From assembly GCA_002154655.1 (NCBI GenBank), contig NGUZ01000006.1, positions 30,943-94,942 of the forward strand: a stretch of 64,000 nucleotides of DNA, written 5' to 3'. Shown piece by piece: positions 45,741 through 57,215 of the stretch. The stretch is from Corynebacterium kefirresidentii (GTDB lineage Bacteria; Actinomycetota; Actinomycetes; Mycobacteriales; Mycobacteriaceae). The notes beneath the pieces are model-generated. The model was not told where the DNA came from. It saw only the letters and a list, made by a program, of their open reading frames with translations, and did no database searches. Position numbers and translations under genes: made by a program. Each line of letters starts with the position of its first letter. Within the stretch, counting starts at the first letter, position 1.

Positions 45741-46589
45741 CTATCCTTCCAATTCCGCGTAAATCTCTGGGCTCACGCCAATCGCCCCGGTGGTCGGGTG
45801 CGGGCGATAATCGCCACGCCGGTTAAGCTCGCGCGCCGCCGCAAGGTAGGCGCGGGCACCGGTGGACGAGGGAGCGTAATCAATAACCGTAGTACCGTAT
45901 CCCGGCGCCTCCGAAACGCGCACGGAGCGCGGGATAACATTGCCCAAAACCACGGCACCAAATTGCTCACGAACGTTGTCTGCCACATCTTCTGCCAAGC
46001 GCGTGCGGGCGTCATACATAGTCAACAGCACGGCGGAGATATGCAGATCCTCGTTGAGGTGTTCACGGATCATGGAAATATTTCCCAGCAGCTGGCCCAC
46101 ACCCTCGAGGGCGTAGTACTCGCATTGAATCGGGATGATGACCTCTTCCGCACACGTCATCGCATTGATGGTGAGCAAACCAAGCGATGGCGGGCAGTCG
46201 ATGAAGACGTATTCGAAGCCATGCTCCTCGAGGAAGCCATTATGCAGGGCATCATAGAGCCGAAATTCGCGGCGTACCAAGGACACCATTTCGATCTCCG
46301 CGCCAGCCAAATCGATGGTGGCGGGGATGCAAAAAAGGTTCTCGTTGTGCGAAGAAGGCTGCATAGCCTTCTCGGCACTGCAGTCCCCGAGGAGCACCTC
46401 ATAGCTGGAATCGGTGCCGGAATTATGTTCCGCACCCATGGCCGTGGAAGCATTTCCCTGCGGGTCGAGATCGATCACCAGCACTTTCTTGCCCTCTGCG
46501 GCAAGCGCTGCGGCCAAGTTGGCGGCGGAGGTGGTTTTACCTACGCCGCCTTTCTGGTTAGCAATGGTGATAAGGCGCGGATTAGTCAT
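45741..46589 (-). CDS. parA: Chromosome-partitioning ATPase ParA
   Basis: The 282-residue deviant Walker-A ATPase has KGGVGKTTSAANLAAAL near the N-terminus, VLVIDLDPQGNASTAMG, and YVFIDCPPSLGLLTINAM. It moves ParB-parS complexes along the nucleoid, segregating replicated origins. It starts with ATG 46589 (MTNPRLITIANQ), 10 bp after rsmG, and is followed directly by parB. In corynebacteria polar anchoring of ParB by DivIVA complements this system. Confidence 0.97.
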   Translation of the reverse strand: MTNPRLITIANQKGGVGKTTSAANLAAALAAEGKKVLVIDLDPQGNASTAMGAEHNSGTDSSYEVLLGDCSAEKAMQPSSHNENLFCIPATIDLAGAEIEMVSLVRREFRLYDALHNGFLEEHGFEYVFIDCPPSLGLLTINAMTCAEEVIIPIQCEYYALEGVGQLLGNISMIREHLNEDLHISAVLLTMYDARTRLAEDVADNVREQFGAVVLGNVIPRSVRVSEAPGYGTTVIDYAPSSTGARAYLAAARELNRRGDYRPHPTTGAIGVSPEIYAELEG

Positions 46590-46599
46590 GCCGTCTACT

Positions 46600-47208
46600 C
46601 TAGTTCACGCGCGGGACACGAATGATCGTGGTTCCCTCGATAGTGCTGACCTCGGCCTTTCCACCGCCGGCCTTCTTGATGTCAGCGGCATCGCGTTCTA
46701 GTTCCTCGTGTACCGAAGAGCCCTTCAGTGCGATCATCTCGCCCCCCTTGCGCACTAGCGGCAGCGACCACTTCGCAAGCTTTCCCAGGGGCGCGACGGC
46801 GCGCGAGGTCACCACATCGGCCCCCGCCACGGCCTTTTTGATCGGGCCTTCCTCAGCACGGCCACGCAGAACCGTCACATTGTCGAGCCCGAGTTCTTCT
46901 ACCACCTCGTTGAGGTAGTTATAGCGCTTCAACAGCGGCTCGATCAGGGTTATCCGCAGGTCTGGGCGTGCAATGGCCAGCGGAATGCCAGGCAGTCCGG
47001 CACCCGAGCCTACATCGATGACCGTGGCGCCCTCGGGGATTGCCTGCTTGACGACGGCGCAGTTAATAATGTGCCTATCCCACAAACGCGGCACCTCCCG
47101 TGGGCCTATAAAACCACGAGTGGACCCGTCTGTAGCGAGCGAATCATGGTAAGCCTGCGCGAGGGGCAAGCGGGAGCCGAATACTACTGACGGGTCCATC
47201 TTGGACAC
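46600..47208 (-). CDS. rsmG: 16S rRNA (guanine527-N7)-methyltransferase
   Basis: The 202-residue GidB/RsmG family enzyme has the SAM-binding motif [33 protein letters not shown], plus [37 protein letters not shown]. It methylates G527 in the 530 loop of 16S rRNA; loss gives low-level streptomycin resistance in many bacteria. The start is GTG 47208, 9 bp after GGAGGAG; ATG 47199 is an alternative. It lies 20 bp after yidC, with no jag/khpB gene between them. Confidence 0.95.
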   Translation of the reverse strand: MSKMDPSVVFGSRLPLAQAYHDSLATDGSTRGFIGPREVPRLWDRHIINCAVVKQAIPEGATVIDVGSGAGLPGIPLAIARPDLRITLIEPLLKRYNYLNEVVEELGLDNVTVLRGRAEEGPIKKAVAGADVVTSRAVAPLGKLAKWSLPLVRKGGEMIALKGSSVHEELERDAADIKKAGGGKAEVSTIEGTTIIRVPRVN

Positions 47209-47228
47209 GATGGGGTTCTCCTCCGTGT

Positions 47229-48206
47229 TTATTTGTTTTTGCGCTGTTTCTTGGTGCGGTTGTCCTTCTTGCGGGCACCCGGCTTAGGTGCGGAAGTGCG
47301 CTTGGCCTCAGCCTTCGCGGCTTCCTCTTCTTCTTCCTCGCGGTCCATCTTGGCATAGACGATGCGGGTTTGGAAGAAGGTCCAGACCGTATTGGCCATC
47401 ATGTAGAACAGCAAACCGATTGGCCAGATGGAGCCGGAGAAGATCAACATGGCTGGCATGACCCAAAGCATCATCTTGGACATCATGGCCATTTGCTGTT
47501 GCATCATTTCCGCATTCTGGCCCTGTGGCGCTTGGGTCTTACCGGCGGCGCGGCGCTGTTCCTGGCGGTTTAGGCTCATGCGGGCGTTGAAGTGCGTCAT
47601 AACCGCAATCACGGCGATCATCGGAACGATGATAACGGCGGCCTGGCTGGTGGTTACGCCCTCCACAATCGGCGAGTTCAAGCGCAGGTTGGTGACCAGC
47701 GGGACATCGAAAATCTTGGCATCCAAGAACTGCTGGACCAGCTCCGGCTTAAAGATGTAGTTCGCGGTATTGGCGTTGTCTTCAACGGACATTGGATCGC
47801 CACTGGGGTGGCCAATGCCACCGGCTACGGCGACGGTGCGGTCGAAGGAGCGCAGCACGTGGAACAAACCGACGAACATTGGAATCTGCACGAATACCGG
47901 CAGGCAGCCGGCCATCGGACGAACGCCAGATTCCTTGTAGACCTTCTGCATTTCCTGTGCAGCCTTAGTCTGATCGTTGCCGTACTTCGCACGGATTTCC
48001 TGCACCTTAGGCTGGATTTCCTGCATTTTGCGCGAGGAACGAATCTGGCTGATAGTCGGCTTGACCATCAGCGCCTTAAGCGTCCAGGTCAGCAGCACAA
48101 TGGCCAGAATCCACGTAATGCCCCAGGATGGGTCCATCACGAGGGAAAGCAGCCAGTGCCAGAACCATAAAACGGCCGAAATTGGCCAGTAAATGAAATT
48201 AAGCAC
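47229..48206 (-). CDS. yidC: Membrane protein insertase YidC/Oxa1
   Basis: The 325-residue protein starts with a hydrophobic helix ([21 protein letters not shown]) and has five helices and the family core [28 protein letters not shown] and [25 protein letters not shown]. The C-terminal tail is long and very basic (about 295-325, [19 protein letters not shown]), as in Gram-positive YidC that bind ribosomes. It inserts proteins into the membrane, alone or with SecYEG. yidD lies 13 bp upstream. Confidence 0.96.
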   Translation of the reverse strand: MLNFIYWPISAVLWFWHWLLSLVMDPSWGITWILAIVLLTWTLKALMVKPTISQIRSSRKMQEIQPKVQEIRAKYGNDQTKAAQEMQKVYKESGVRPMAGCLPVFVQIPMFVGLFHVLRSFDRTVAVAGGIGHPSGDPMSVEDNANTANYIFKPELVQQFLDAKIFDVPLVTNLRLNSPIVEGVTTSQAAVIIVPMIAVIAVMTHFNARMSLNRQEQRRAAGKTQAPQGQNAEMMQQQMAMMSKMMLWVMPAMLIFSGSIWPIGLLFYMMANTVWTFFQTRIVYAKMDREEEEEEAAKAEAKRTSAPKPGARKKDNRTKKQRKNK

Positions 48207-48219
48207 GAGTGTTTAATCC

Positions 48220-48495
48220 TCAGTTGTTGTTGGGGTCCGGAACCGGATCAAATCCGCCCGGATGCCAGGGGCCACATTTGCAGACCCTGGCAATTGCCAT
48301 CGCCGTACCCTTGAATGCGCCATGTTTGGATAGCGCTTCAAGAGCATAAGCACTGCATGTCGGTTCAAACCGACAGGTCGATACCATCTTAAGGCCAGAG
48401 ACATGTTTTTGGTAGAAACGAACCACTTTGACCATTGGTGTGGCCAATCCTCTGGCTGGGGGAATTTCCTCCCCGCGGGAATTTAGATATCCCAT
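48220..48495 (-). CDS. yidD: Membrane protein insertion efficiency factor
   Basis: The 91-residue protein has the family core [46 protein letters not shown], with the conserved cysteines. It is thought to help YidC-dependent insertion. The chosen start overlaps the rnpA stop by 13 bp; an internal start (MVKVVRF) at 48435 is possible, and closer to the usual length. It is part of the rpmH-rnpA-yidD-yidC operon. Confidence 0.93.
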   Translation of the reverse strand: MGYLNSRGEEIPPARGLATPMVKVVRFYQKHVSGLKMVSTCRFEPTCSAYALEALSKHGAFKGTAMAIARVCKCGPWHPGGFDPVPDPNNN

Positions 48496-48845
48496 TGCTT
48501 GCGCAGTGCTTTAGCAAGATCTTTTTCTAATTGCTCACTGCTAGCAGTGGCGCTAGCGGGCAGTGCACGAATGACCACATCTACGCTGGCAGGCAGCTTG
48601 GGAATGAAAGTCATGCACACATGGCGAAGCCGCCGGGAGGTGCGGTGGCGAACCACTGCATTCCCGACGGCTTTAGAAACAATTAAGCCAAAGCGCGGCC
48701 CAGTGGCTGCGATTTCGGCCTCCTTGTCCGTACCTGCGTTATCGCGCGCATGCACGACTACCGTACGAGTGCCCGCCCGGCGACTGCCCTTCATCGTGCG
48801 CCGAAACTGCGTCGGCGATGTGAGCTTGTGCTGGGCCGGAAGCAT
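48483..48845 (-). CDS. rnpA: Ribonuclease P protein component
   Basis: The 120-residue basic protein has the RNase P core ([26 protein letters not shown]) where the usual RNR motif is RHR, a common actinobacterial variant. It cooperates with the RNase P RNA to trim tRNA 5' ends. It lies 3 bp downstream of rpmH and upstream of yidD. Confidence 0.95.
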   Translation of the reverse strand: MLPAQHKLTSPTQFRRTMKGSRRAGTRTVVVHARDNAGTDKEAEIAATGPRFGLIVSKAVGNAVVRHRTSRRLRHVCMTFIPKLPASVDVVIRALPASATASSEQLEKDLAKALRKQWDI

Positions 48846-48848
48846 AAC

Positions 48849-48992
48849 TTACGCAGTCAGCTTTGCGCGGCCCTTCTTGCGACGAGCCGCAACGATTGCG
48901 CGACCTGCACGAGTGCTCATGCGGGTGCGGAAACCGTGCTTACGAGCACGACGACGGTTGTTCGGCTGGAACGTGCGCTTACCCTTTGCCAC
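48849..48992 (-). CDS. rpmH: 50S ribosomal protein L34
   Basis: The 47-residue protein starts with GTG at 48992 ([20 protein letters not shown]) after AAGGAG; it ends with [18 protein letters not shown]. The longer open frame upstream is not coding. L34 is the small basic ribosomal protein whose gene conventionally marks the boundary to dnaA. The gene begins the minus-strand operon rpmH-rnpA-yidD-yidC-rsmG-parA-parB. Confidence 0.97.
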   Translation of the reverse strand: MAKGKRTFQPNNRRRARKHGFRTRMSTRAGRAIVAARRKKGRAKLTA

Positions 48993-49661
48993 GTTAATTC
49001 TCCTTGAAGTTGTGCGTAGGCACACCACCGCTAACAGCGGCGCACCCACTGATGATTAGATTCCATGAACCTGACGCATCACAGTCTCTCCGGTGCACGG
49101 CGAGCCGACGGGCCCAGCCAGTGCGAGGTGACGCTGTCACTTTCACGCGCAACTCTTTGTTGCAATAGACCATGCCAGATTACGTGATTTCTGCCGCTAG
49201 AAACAAATCGACACCCGGGTACACCCGAAATTACATAAATGTTTTTTCCTGCAGCTAGGCGGCCAGATTCCGGGCTCTTACTGCGCCGAATCCACCGCAC
49301 TGGAGGACCTATCCAGATCGGCGTCCAGGGGGTGAATTTTTCTCACTAGACACACCCGCCGCTTCGGCGGTACAACAGAAGAATCAAATTCCACAGCCAA
49401 GCCTGGCATGTGGATAACTCTAAATCAACGCTTGAGACTTTTGCAGTTTCCGCAGCTTAACGCCATAAACCGGCCAATGAAGAGTTATCCACAGCCATGA
49501 ACTAAGCTGTGAATAACTCTTTCATCCACACCTGTGGATAACTCTGTGGAGATCGAGGTGACTCGATAAAAACCTCTGTGAAAACCACGGTGGAATCCAC
49601 GGTGAAAATTGTTATTCAATGTCCACCCGTTCCCGACTAAATTCCACAAAGGTAGCCTGTT
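48993..49661. other. rpmH-dnaA intergenic region with DnaA boxes
   Basis: 669 bp with no protein gene. DnaA-box matches (TTATCCACA or reverse complement) occur at 49409-49417, 49485-49493, 49533-49541, with one-mismatch copies at 49508-49516 and 49522-49530. Three tandem 12-mers are present at 49569-49604, just before dnaA. This region carries the promoters of rpmH and dnaA and probably allows DnaA autoregulation. Confidence 0.75.
49485..49541. promoter_or_regulatory. DnaA-box cluster upstream of dnaA
   Basis: Perfect boxes at 49485-49493 (TTATCCACA) and 49533-49541 (reverse), with single-mismatch boxes at 49508-49516 (TGTGAATAA) and 49522-49530 (TCATCCACA). The spacing of about 11-25 bp suggests cooperative DnaA binding over the dnaA promoter. 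Confidence 0.72.
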
Positions 49662-51299
49662 GTGACTGACCCACAAGCGAACCTGCATGCCATTTGGCGC
49701 GCGGTCGTTGATGACCTGCTCGCACAATCCGAGCAACCCAATTCCGAGGTCCCTAGTTTTTCCCATTCACAGCGCCTTTACCTGCAACTGGTCCGCCCCA
49801 TCATGATGGTCGAGGGCTACACCCTCGTTGCCGCCGAGAACCTCGACGCCAAAAATGTGGTCGAAAATGAACTGGGCGAGTACATCGCCAAGGCTTTGAC
49901 CCGGCATCTCGGGCGCCCCTGCTCCTTCGCGGTTACCTTGGCTACTCCGCAAGAACCACAACCACCGGCCACAGAGCCTTCTCCACAGGCAGCTCCCCCG
50001 CAACAGCAGCAGGCTCCGCAAGCGCAACAACCCCAGCACACGGAGCCTCCCCAAAACTACATTCCGCGCCCGCAACACTCTGATACCGGTGCACAACCAG
50101 CGCCCGCACAAAACAACTGGCAATCCAGCCATGCCCCAGCCAGCTTGGATGAACTTGCCCAGCACTATAACCAGCAGCAGGCGCAGTCCGCGGGAAATTT
50201 CACCGACGCTAGCTCTAACTCCGCTCGCATCCCTCGCGAGGCCCCAGCACACGATCCCAACCGTGAAACTTCACTGAATCCGAAGCACACCTTCGATAGC
50301 TTCGTTATCGGGTCTTCGAATCGTTTTGCCAATGGTGCAGCCGTTGCCGTGGCCGAAAATCCCGCCCGTGCATATAACCCACTATTCATTTGGGGTGGCT
50401 CTGGTCTAGGAAAAACGCACCTTTTGCACGCCGCTGGTAATTACGCCCAGGTGCTGCACCCGGGTCTGCGCGTGAAATATGTGTCTTCGGAAGAATTTAC
50501 GAATGACTATATTAATTCGCTGCGTGATGACCGCCAGGAATCCTTCAAACGGCGCTACCGCAACCTCGACATCTTGATGGTCGATGATATCCAGTTTTTG
50601 GAGGGTAAAGAATCCACCCAGGAAGAGTTCTTCCATACTTTCAATGCGCTGCACCAAGCCAATAAGCAGATCATTTTGTCTTCGGACCGCCCGCCGAAGC
50701 AGCTGACAACGCTGGAGGATCGCCTCCGCACGCGCTTTGAAGGCGGACTTATTACCGATATTCAGCCGCCAGATCTGGAAACGCGTATCGCGATTTTGAT
50801 GAAGAAGGCGGCAAATGACGGCACCGAGGTGGATCGCTCCGTGCTTGAGCTCATTGCCTCGCGCTTTGAATCTTCCATCCGCGAGCTCGAAGGCGCACTT
50901 ATCCGCGTTTCGGCCTATTCCTCTTTGGTAGATGAGCCAATCAACGTAGAGATGGCGGAAATCGCATTGCGCGATCTGGCTCCGGATTCCGCTGATCGGC
51001 AGATCACCGCTACCTCAATCATGGAGGTCACGGCAGACTTCTTTGATATTGATGTGGAAACTCTGCGCGGCGCCGGCAAGAAGCGCGCGGTAGCGCATGC
51101 TCGCCAGCTGGCGATGTATTTGTGCCGCGAGCTTACCGAGCTATCCCTGCCCAAGATCGGTGAACAGTTCGGCGGTAAGGACCACACCACCGTCATTTAT
51201 GCCGATCGCAAAATCCGCAAAGAGATGACTGAAAAGCGCAATACCTATGACGAGATCCAGGCGCTTACCCAACGAATCAAGAATCGCAGTCGCGCCTAA
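49662..51299 (+). CDS. dnaA: Chromosomal replication initiator DnaA
   Basis: The 545-residue initiator has domain I (1-95), a long disordered Pro/Gln-rich domain II (about 100-200, with runs such as APPQQQQAPQAQQPQ), AAA+ domain III (Walker A WGGSGLGKTHLLHA about 245; Walker B ILMVDDIQFLEG), and domain IV with the box-binding signature GGKDHTTVIYADRKI. GTG 49662 follows AAAGGT. It binds the DnaA boxes on both sides of its gene and opens the origin. Confidence 0.98.
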   Translation: MTDPQANLHAIWRAVVDDLLAQSEQPNSEVPSFSHSQRLYLQLVRPIMMVEGYTLVAAENLDAKNVVENELGEYIAKALTRHLGRPCSFAVTLATPQEPQPPATEPSPQAAPPQQQQAPQAQQPQHTEPPQNYIPRPQHSDTGAQPAPAQNNWQSSHAPASLDELAQHYNQQQAQSAGNFTDASSNSARIPREAPAHDPNRETSLNPKHTFDSFVIGSSNRFANGAAVAVAENPARAYNPLFIWGGSGLGKTHLLHAAGNYAQVLHPGLRVKYVSSEEFTNDYINSLRDDRQESFKRRYRNLDILMVDDIQFLEGKESTQEEFFHTFNALHQANKQIILSSDRPPKQLTTLEDRLRTRFEGGLITDIQPPDLETRIAILMKKAANDGTEVDRSVLELIASRFESSIRELEGALIRVSAYSSLVDEPINVEMAEIALRDLAPDSADRQITATSIMEVTADFFDIDVETLRGAGKKRAVAHARQLAMYLCRELTELSLPKIGEQFGGKDHTTVIYADRKIRKEMTEKRNTYDEIQALTQRIKNRSRA

Positions 51300-51318
51300 G
51301 TCTTAGCGTGCTGCCTCC

Positions 51319-51352
51319 GCGCTCTCCTTTATATAAGGAGGGCGCTTTTGTT
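51319..51352 (+). terminator. dnaA terminator
   Basis: An 11-bp stem (GCGCTCTCCTT / AAGGAGGGCGC, one G-U pair) with a 5-nt loop is followed by TTTTGTTTT, 20 bp after the stop. Confidence 0.88.
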
Positions 51353-51499
51353 TTCCCCGCTCCCGCTTCCCAGATTTCGCCGGGGTCACTTGGGGTTGAA
51401 ACCAGCTAGAAAGCTAGACAGAATCCCCCACGCCGCACCGGCACGCCCGTGAAATTTCACAAATAAGGCCCGAAACCCTCTAAAAAGGGCCGTTTATCT

Positions 51500-51822
51500 G
51501 CAAGAAAAGTTATCCACAGCGTTATTCACACTTGTGTAATTTCATATTTGTAATTCATAGATCTTACTCACAGTTTTAAATTCCACAGGCCTTGCGCTGG
51601 GAGAACCACCCTGTGATCAGTGTTGTGTGTAGATCAGTGATCAAATGACAAAACCTGTGGATAAAACGGCGATCCCACTAGTTGTCCACAATTCACCCCG
51701 ATTGATCACAGCAAGATCACAAGATTTGCCACACCCCGGATCTGCGCCATGAACTTGTCATTTACCTAGTTACCCACAGATCCCACAGCGCTTATTACTA
51801 CTACTAAATTATTTCTCTGATC
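51500..51822. other. Chromosomal origin of replication (oriC)
   Basis: The dnaA-dnaN intergenic region has a DnaA box (TTATCCACA, 51510-51518), a second with one mismatch (TTATTCACA, 51522-51530), a reverse box (51656-51664), TTGTCCACA (51682-51690) and TTACCCACA (51770-51778). An A/T-rich stretch lies at 51530-51595. Near dnaN a box is followed by GC-rich DNA, then DnaA-trio repeats at 51792-51806 and another A/T-rich run. GATC occurs ten times in 51560-51822. Gene position fits the known actinobacterial oriC. Confidence 0.85.
51770..51806. other. Putative basal unwinding element: DnaA box, GC patch, DnaA-trios
   Basis: TTACCCACA (51770-51778) is followed by a GC-rich patch with a second CCCACA and then TTATTACTACTACTA (51792-51806), which read on the complementary strand 3'-5' is AAT-AAT-GAT-GAT-GAT. 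This is the arrangement described for origin melting by DnaA. An A/T run (AAATTATTT) follows. Confidence 0.7.
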
Positions 51823-51999
51823 TGTATAGAAGAAAGAGGGTGTGTGGAATTCGGCCCGCCCCGCCTCCGGCCAGGCGCGGATCGAGCGGGCAAAGATGGA
51901 ATTACACGTTGTGGCGCACCGCGCCCAATGCGGTAAGTTGGAAGCCAGTCTTTTGTAAGTAACAAATTTCCTACTTGCCTCAGAGGAGCTCTTCGCACC

Positions 52000-53181
52000 A
52001 TGGATGAAGCCGTGTCATTTCGCGTTGCCAAAGATGACCTTGCCAACGCCGTAGCGTGGGTTGCTCGCAGCCTGCCTTCCAAGGTCACTCAGCCCGTGCT
52101 TCGCGCGATGTTGATCACCGCGGATGACAATGGTCTTGAGTTCACCGGCTTCGATTATGAGGTTTCTACCCGCGTCCGCATCGCCGGCATGGTGGATGAG
52201 CCCGGACAGATTGCGGTAGCCGGCAAGCTCCTCTCCGATATCGTTGCTTCTTTGCCCAACAAGGAAGTAGAGATCTCCCAGGTAGATTCCAAGGCACTGG
52301 TTACTTGTGGTTCCTCTCGCTTCGAACTGCCACTGATCCCACTGGATGATTACCCTCAGCTTCCGGTATTGCCAGAGGTTACGGGCACCATCCAGCCACA
52401 GCTTTTCGTCGAGGCCATCCACCAGGTCGCTGCCGCAGCCGGCAAGGATGACACCCTGCCTATGCTCACCGGTGTGCACATGGATATCCATGGCAAAGAC
52501 ATTGAGATGACGGCAACGGACCGTTTCCGTCTGGCCATGCGCACCTTGGAATGGGAACCCAAGTCCCCGAACGTGGAAGCCAAGCTCCTGGTACCTGCTA
52601 AGACCCTCCAGGAAACCGGCCGTTCCTTGGATCCACATCTCAATATTCCAGTGGAGATCGCCGTTGGCACCGATGACAATATTGGTGCCGATGGTCTCTT
52701 TGGTCTGCATACGGATAATCGCGAAACCACCACGCGCATGCTGGATGCGGACTTCCCCAATGTGCAGCCGCTGCTGCCGAAGAATCACAGCAATATTGCC
52801 TCTATTGAGGTGGCACCGCTGCAGGAAGCAATCCGTCGCGTTTCTTTGCTGACGGATCGTAATGCACAGATTCGCATGGAATTCGCCGATGGTCAGGTAA
52901 CCCTATCTGCCGGTGCGGATGCCGGTAATGCGACCGAGACCTTGCCGTGCGCCTTCCATGGCCGCGATGAGTTTCTCATTGCCTTTAACCCGGGCTACCT
53001 CAAAGATGGTTTGGCCGTCATTAACACCGACCGCGTGGTCTTTGGTTTCACCGAGCCTTCCCGCCCAGCCATTATGATCCCAGAACCGGAAGAGCTGCCT
53101 GAGGCCGATGAAGATGGCAACTTCCCCACGCCAGAGACCAACTTCACCTATCTGCTCATGCCGGTTCGCCTGCCGGGCTAA
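52000..53181 (+). CDS. dnaN: DNA polymerase III beta subunit (sliding clamp)
   Basis: The 393-residue clamp has the three repeated domains of the family ([34 protein letters not shown]; then [29 protein letters not shown]; then [36 protein letters not shown]) and ends with the hydrophobic pocket segment TYLLMPVRL. It encircles DNA and tethers the polymerase. ATG 52000 follows GAGGAG. Its stop overlaps the recF start by one base. Confidence 0.97.
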   Translation: MDEAVSFRVAKDDLANAVAWVARSLPSKVTQPVLRAMLITADDNGLEFTGFDYEVSTRVRIAGMVDEPGQIAVAGKLLSDIVASLPNKEVEISQVDSKALVTCGSSRFELPLIPLDDYPQLPVLPEVTGTIQPQLFVEAIHQVAAAAGKDDTLPMLTGVHMDIHGKDIEMTATDRFRLAMRTLEWEPKSPNVEAKLLVPAKTLQETGRSLDPHLNIPVEIAVGTDDNIGADGLFGLHTDNRETTTRMLDADFPNVQPLLPKNHSNIASIEVAPLQEAIRRVSLLTDRNAQIRMEFADGQVTLSAGADAGNATETLPCAFHGRDEFLIAFNPGYLKDGLAVINTDRVVFGFTEPSRPAIMIPEPEELPEADEDGNFPTPETNFTYLLMPVRLPG

Positions 53182-54368
53182 TGTACGTCAGGGATCTCGA
53201 TGTTCGGGATTTTCGCTCGTGGCCCGAACTTAATGTGCAGCTAGGGCCGGGGATCACCCTTTTTGTCGGGCGCAATGGCTTTGGCAAGACCAATATCGTC
53301 GAAGCCATTGGTTATACTGCCCATCTTTCTTCCCATCGCGTATCCCACGATGCGCCGTTGGTGCGTCAGGGTGCGGACAGTGCGCGGGTGTCTATTACCG
53401 CGGTAAACCAGGGCCGCGAACTCACCACGCATTTGCTAATTAAGCCCCACGCGGCCAATCAGGCGCAGATCAATCGCACTCGCCTGCGCAGCCCCCGTGA
53501 GCTGCTCGGCGTGGTAAAAACGGTGCTCTTTTCGCCGGAGGATTTGGCCTTGGTGCGCGGGGAGCCAGCTGGGCGCCGTGCCTACCTCGATAGCATTATT
53601 GCCTCACGGACTCCGCGCCTTGCGGGCGTGAAGGCCGACTATGACAAGGTGCTCAAGCAACGCAATGCCTTGTTGAAATCAGCCTCTGGCAGCCTGCGCC
53701 GCGGCTATTCTGATAGCGACGGTGCCGCCGCATTGGCTACCTTGGATACCTGGGATGCGCAGCTTGCCCGGCTCGGCGCCCAAGTAATCGCCGCGCGCCT
53801 TGCGCTTGTCGACGCCCTCCTAGACCATATCCCCGCCGCCTATTCCGGCCTGGCACCAGAATCGCGGCCGGCGCAGGTGGAGTATAAATCCACGATCGAC
53901 ACCTCGGATCGCGAGGTACTAGAGGCCGTCTTGCTTACCGAATTGGCAAATGCTCGGCAGCGCGAAATCGAACGCGGCATTTCTCTCGTGGGCCCACACC
54001 GCGACGATTTGGTACTCAATCTGGGTGATCAGCCGGCCAAGGGCTTTGCCAGCCATGGTGAGACGTGGTCCTATGCCATTGCGCTGCGCCTAGCGGAGTT
54101 TAATCTCCTGCGGCAAGAGGGAGGATCGGATCCGGTGCTCATTTTGGATGATGTCTTTGCCGAGCTTGACGCCAAGCGCCGCAAGCAGCTTGTCCACCTG
54201 GCCGCCGAGGCCGAGCAGGTGCTCATTACCGCGGCGGTAGATGAGGACCTACCGGGGAACTTGGAACCCATCGTGCGCTACCGCGTGAGCGTGGAAGATA
54301 CCGATACCGGCCGCATCTCCAAGCTCAGCGCTGAGGATGCCGTTGAGGATGGGGATAAGGATGAGTGA
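53181..54368 (+). CDS. recF: DNA replication/repair ATPase RecF
   Basis: The 395-residue SMC-like ATPase has Walker [18 protein letters not shown] (about 30-46), the family region [26 protein letters not shown], and Walker [15 protein letters not shown] (about 310-325). It loads RecA at gaps with RecO and RecR. The C-terminal extension is acidic ([24 protein letters not shown]). The start overlaps the dnaN stop and the end overlaps the following DUF721 start. Confidence 0.96.
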   Translation: MYVRDLDVRDFRSWPELNVQLGPGITLFVGRNGFGKTNIVEAIGYTAHLSSHRVSHDAPLVRQGADSARVSITAVNQGRELTTHLLIKPHAANQAQINRTRLRSPRELLGVVKTVLFSPEDLALVRGEPAGRRAYLDSIIASRTPRLAGVKADYDKVLKQRNALLKSASGSLRRGYSDSDGAAALATLDTWDAQLARLGAQVIAARLALVDALLDHIPAAYSGLAPESRPAQVEYKSTIDTSDREVLEAVLLTELANARQREIERGISLVGPHRDDLVLNLGDQPAKGFASHGETWSYAIALRLAEFNLLRQEGGSDPVLILDDVFAELDAKRRKQLVHLAAEAEQVLITAAVDEDLPGNLEPIVRYRVSVEDTDTGRISKLSAEDAVEDGDKDE

Positions 54369-54930
54369 GGAACAAGGGGGCGTCGGCAAGCAGCGCATTG
54401 ATCCTGTCACCCAGTACTTTAAATTGGTACGGTCCACCTCCAAGAACCCGCCGAAGCTAACCCGCCCTGTGCCGAAGATGCCGGTGCCCTCTCTGGAGAA
54501 GGCACAAAAGCAGGGGTATATGGGCTATCAGCGGGGCATTCCGACGGGACCAGATGGCAGGAAGAAACGGCGAACGCTGGCGGTGCCGAGCCTGGGAGCC
54601 CAAATCAGCCGCGAGGTAGTCAATCGCGGCTGGGAGCATGACCTGGCCAATGGTTGGGTGATGGGTAATTGGGAAAATCTCGTAGGCGAGCGCATCGCCG
54701 CCCATACGCAGCCGCAACGGATTAAGGACAAGGTTGTCTATGTGTCCTGCGATAACTCCACCTGGGCTACGGAGCTGCGCTATCTGCAGCGGCAAATCCT
54801 GCGGAAAATCTCTGATCGCCTAGGCCCGGATGTCATTGTTGAGCTGCGCATTCATGGGCCCAAGCAGCAGCGAAATTATGAGGGGCGGCAGTGGGTAAAA
54901 CCACAGGGTTCGCAAGATACATATGGCTAA
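54361..54930 (+). CDS. dciA: DUF721/DciA-family replicative helicase operator
   Basis: The 189-residue protein has a C-terminal DUF721 domain (about 95-180) with the signature [40 protein letters not shown]. Ancestral DciA proteins load and regulate the DnaB helicase, consistent with its place in the dnaA-gyrB cluster. The N-terminal half is basic and likely flexible. ATG 54361 overlaps the recF stop by 8 bp; ATG 54337 is an alternative. It corresponds to M. tuberculosis Rv0004. Confidence 0.9.
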   Translation: MSEEQGGVGKQRIDPVTQYFKLVRSTSKNPPKLTRPVPKMPVPSLEKAQKQGYMGYQRGIPTGPDGRKKRRTLAVPSLGAQISREVVNRGWEHDLANGWVMGNWENLVGERIAAHTQPQRIKDKVVYVSCDNSTWATELRYLQRQILRKISDRLGPDVIVELRIHGPKQQRNYEGRQWVKPQGSQDTYG

Positions 54931-55066
54931 TAGGTTGCACTTGGATCCGACCTTTAAATCCTAAATAACCTCAGAGCGCGCCAGATTCCTATCTCTCACG
55001 GGTGTGGGGTGTCTTTCAGTAGGGGGTATCCGTGTAGAATAGTTAAAGTCTTAGAATTAGCTATAG

Positions 55067-57145
<2,079 letters not shown>

Positions 57146-57155
57146 AGCGCAGCAC

Positions 57156-57189
57156 AAAGCCCACCGTGGAATTTACCGCGGTGGGCTTT
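57156..57189. terminator. Bidirectional terminator between gyrB and MFS gene
   Basis: A stem of 11 bp (AAAGCCCACCG / CGGTGGGCTTT) with loop TGGAATTTACCG-like sequence carries A and T ends, able to end both convergent genes. Confidence 0.88.
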
Positions 57190-57215
57190 AATTGTGGCGT
57201 CGGAAAGCGCCGGGC

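Noticed and set aside
45546-46625. 359-codon plus-strand open frame opposite parB and parA
   Set aside because: Overlaps both genes antisense, with no coding features.
49485-49766. Minus-strand frame with repeated HRGF residues
   Set aside because: The protein repeat merely reflects the 12-bp DNA repeats upstream of dnaA.
51449-51460. GTGAAATTTCAC palindrome, considered as a parS variant
   Set aside because: The central CACGTG needed for parS is absent.
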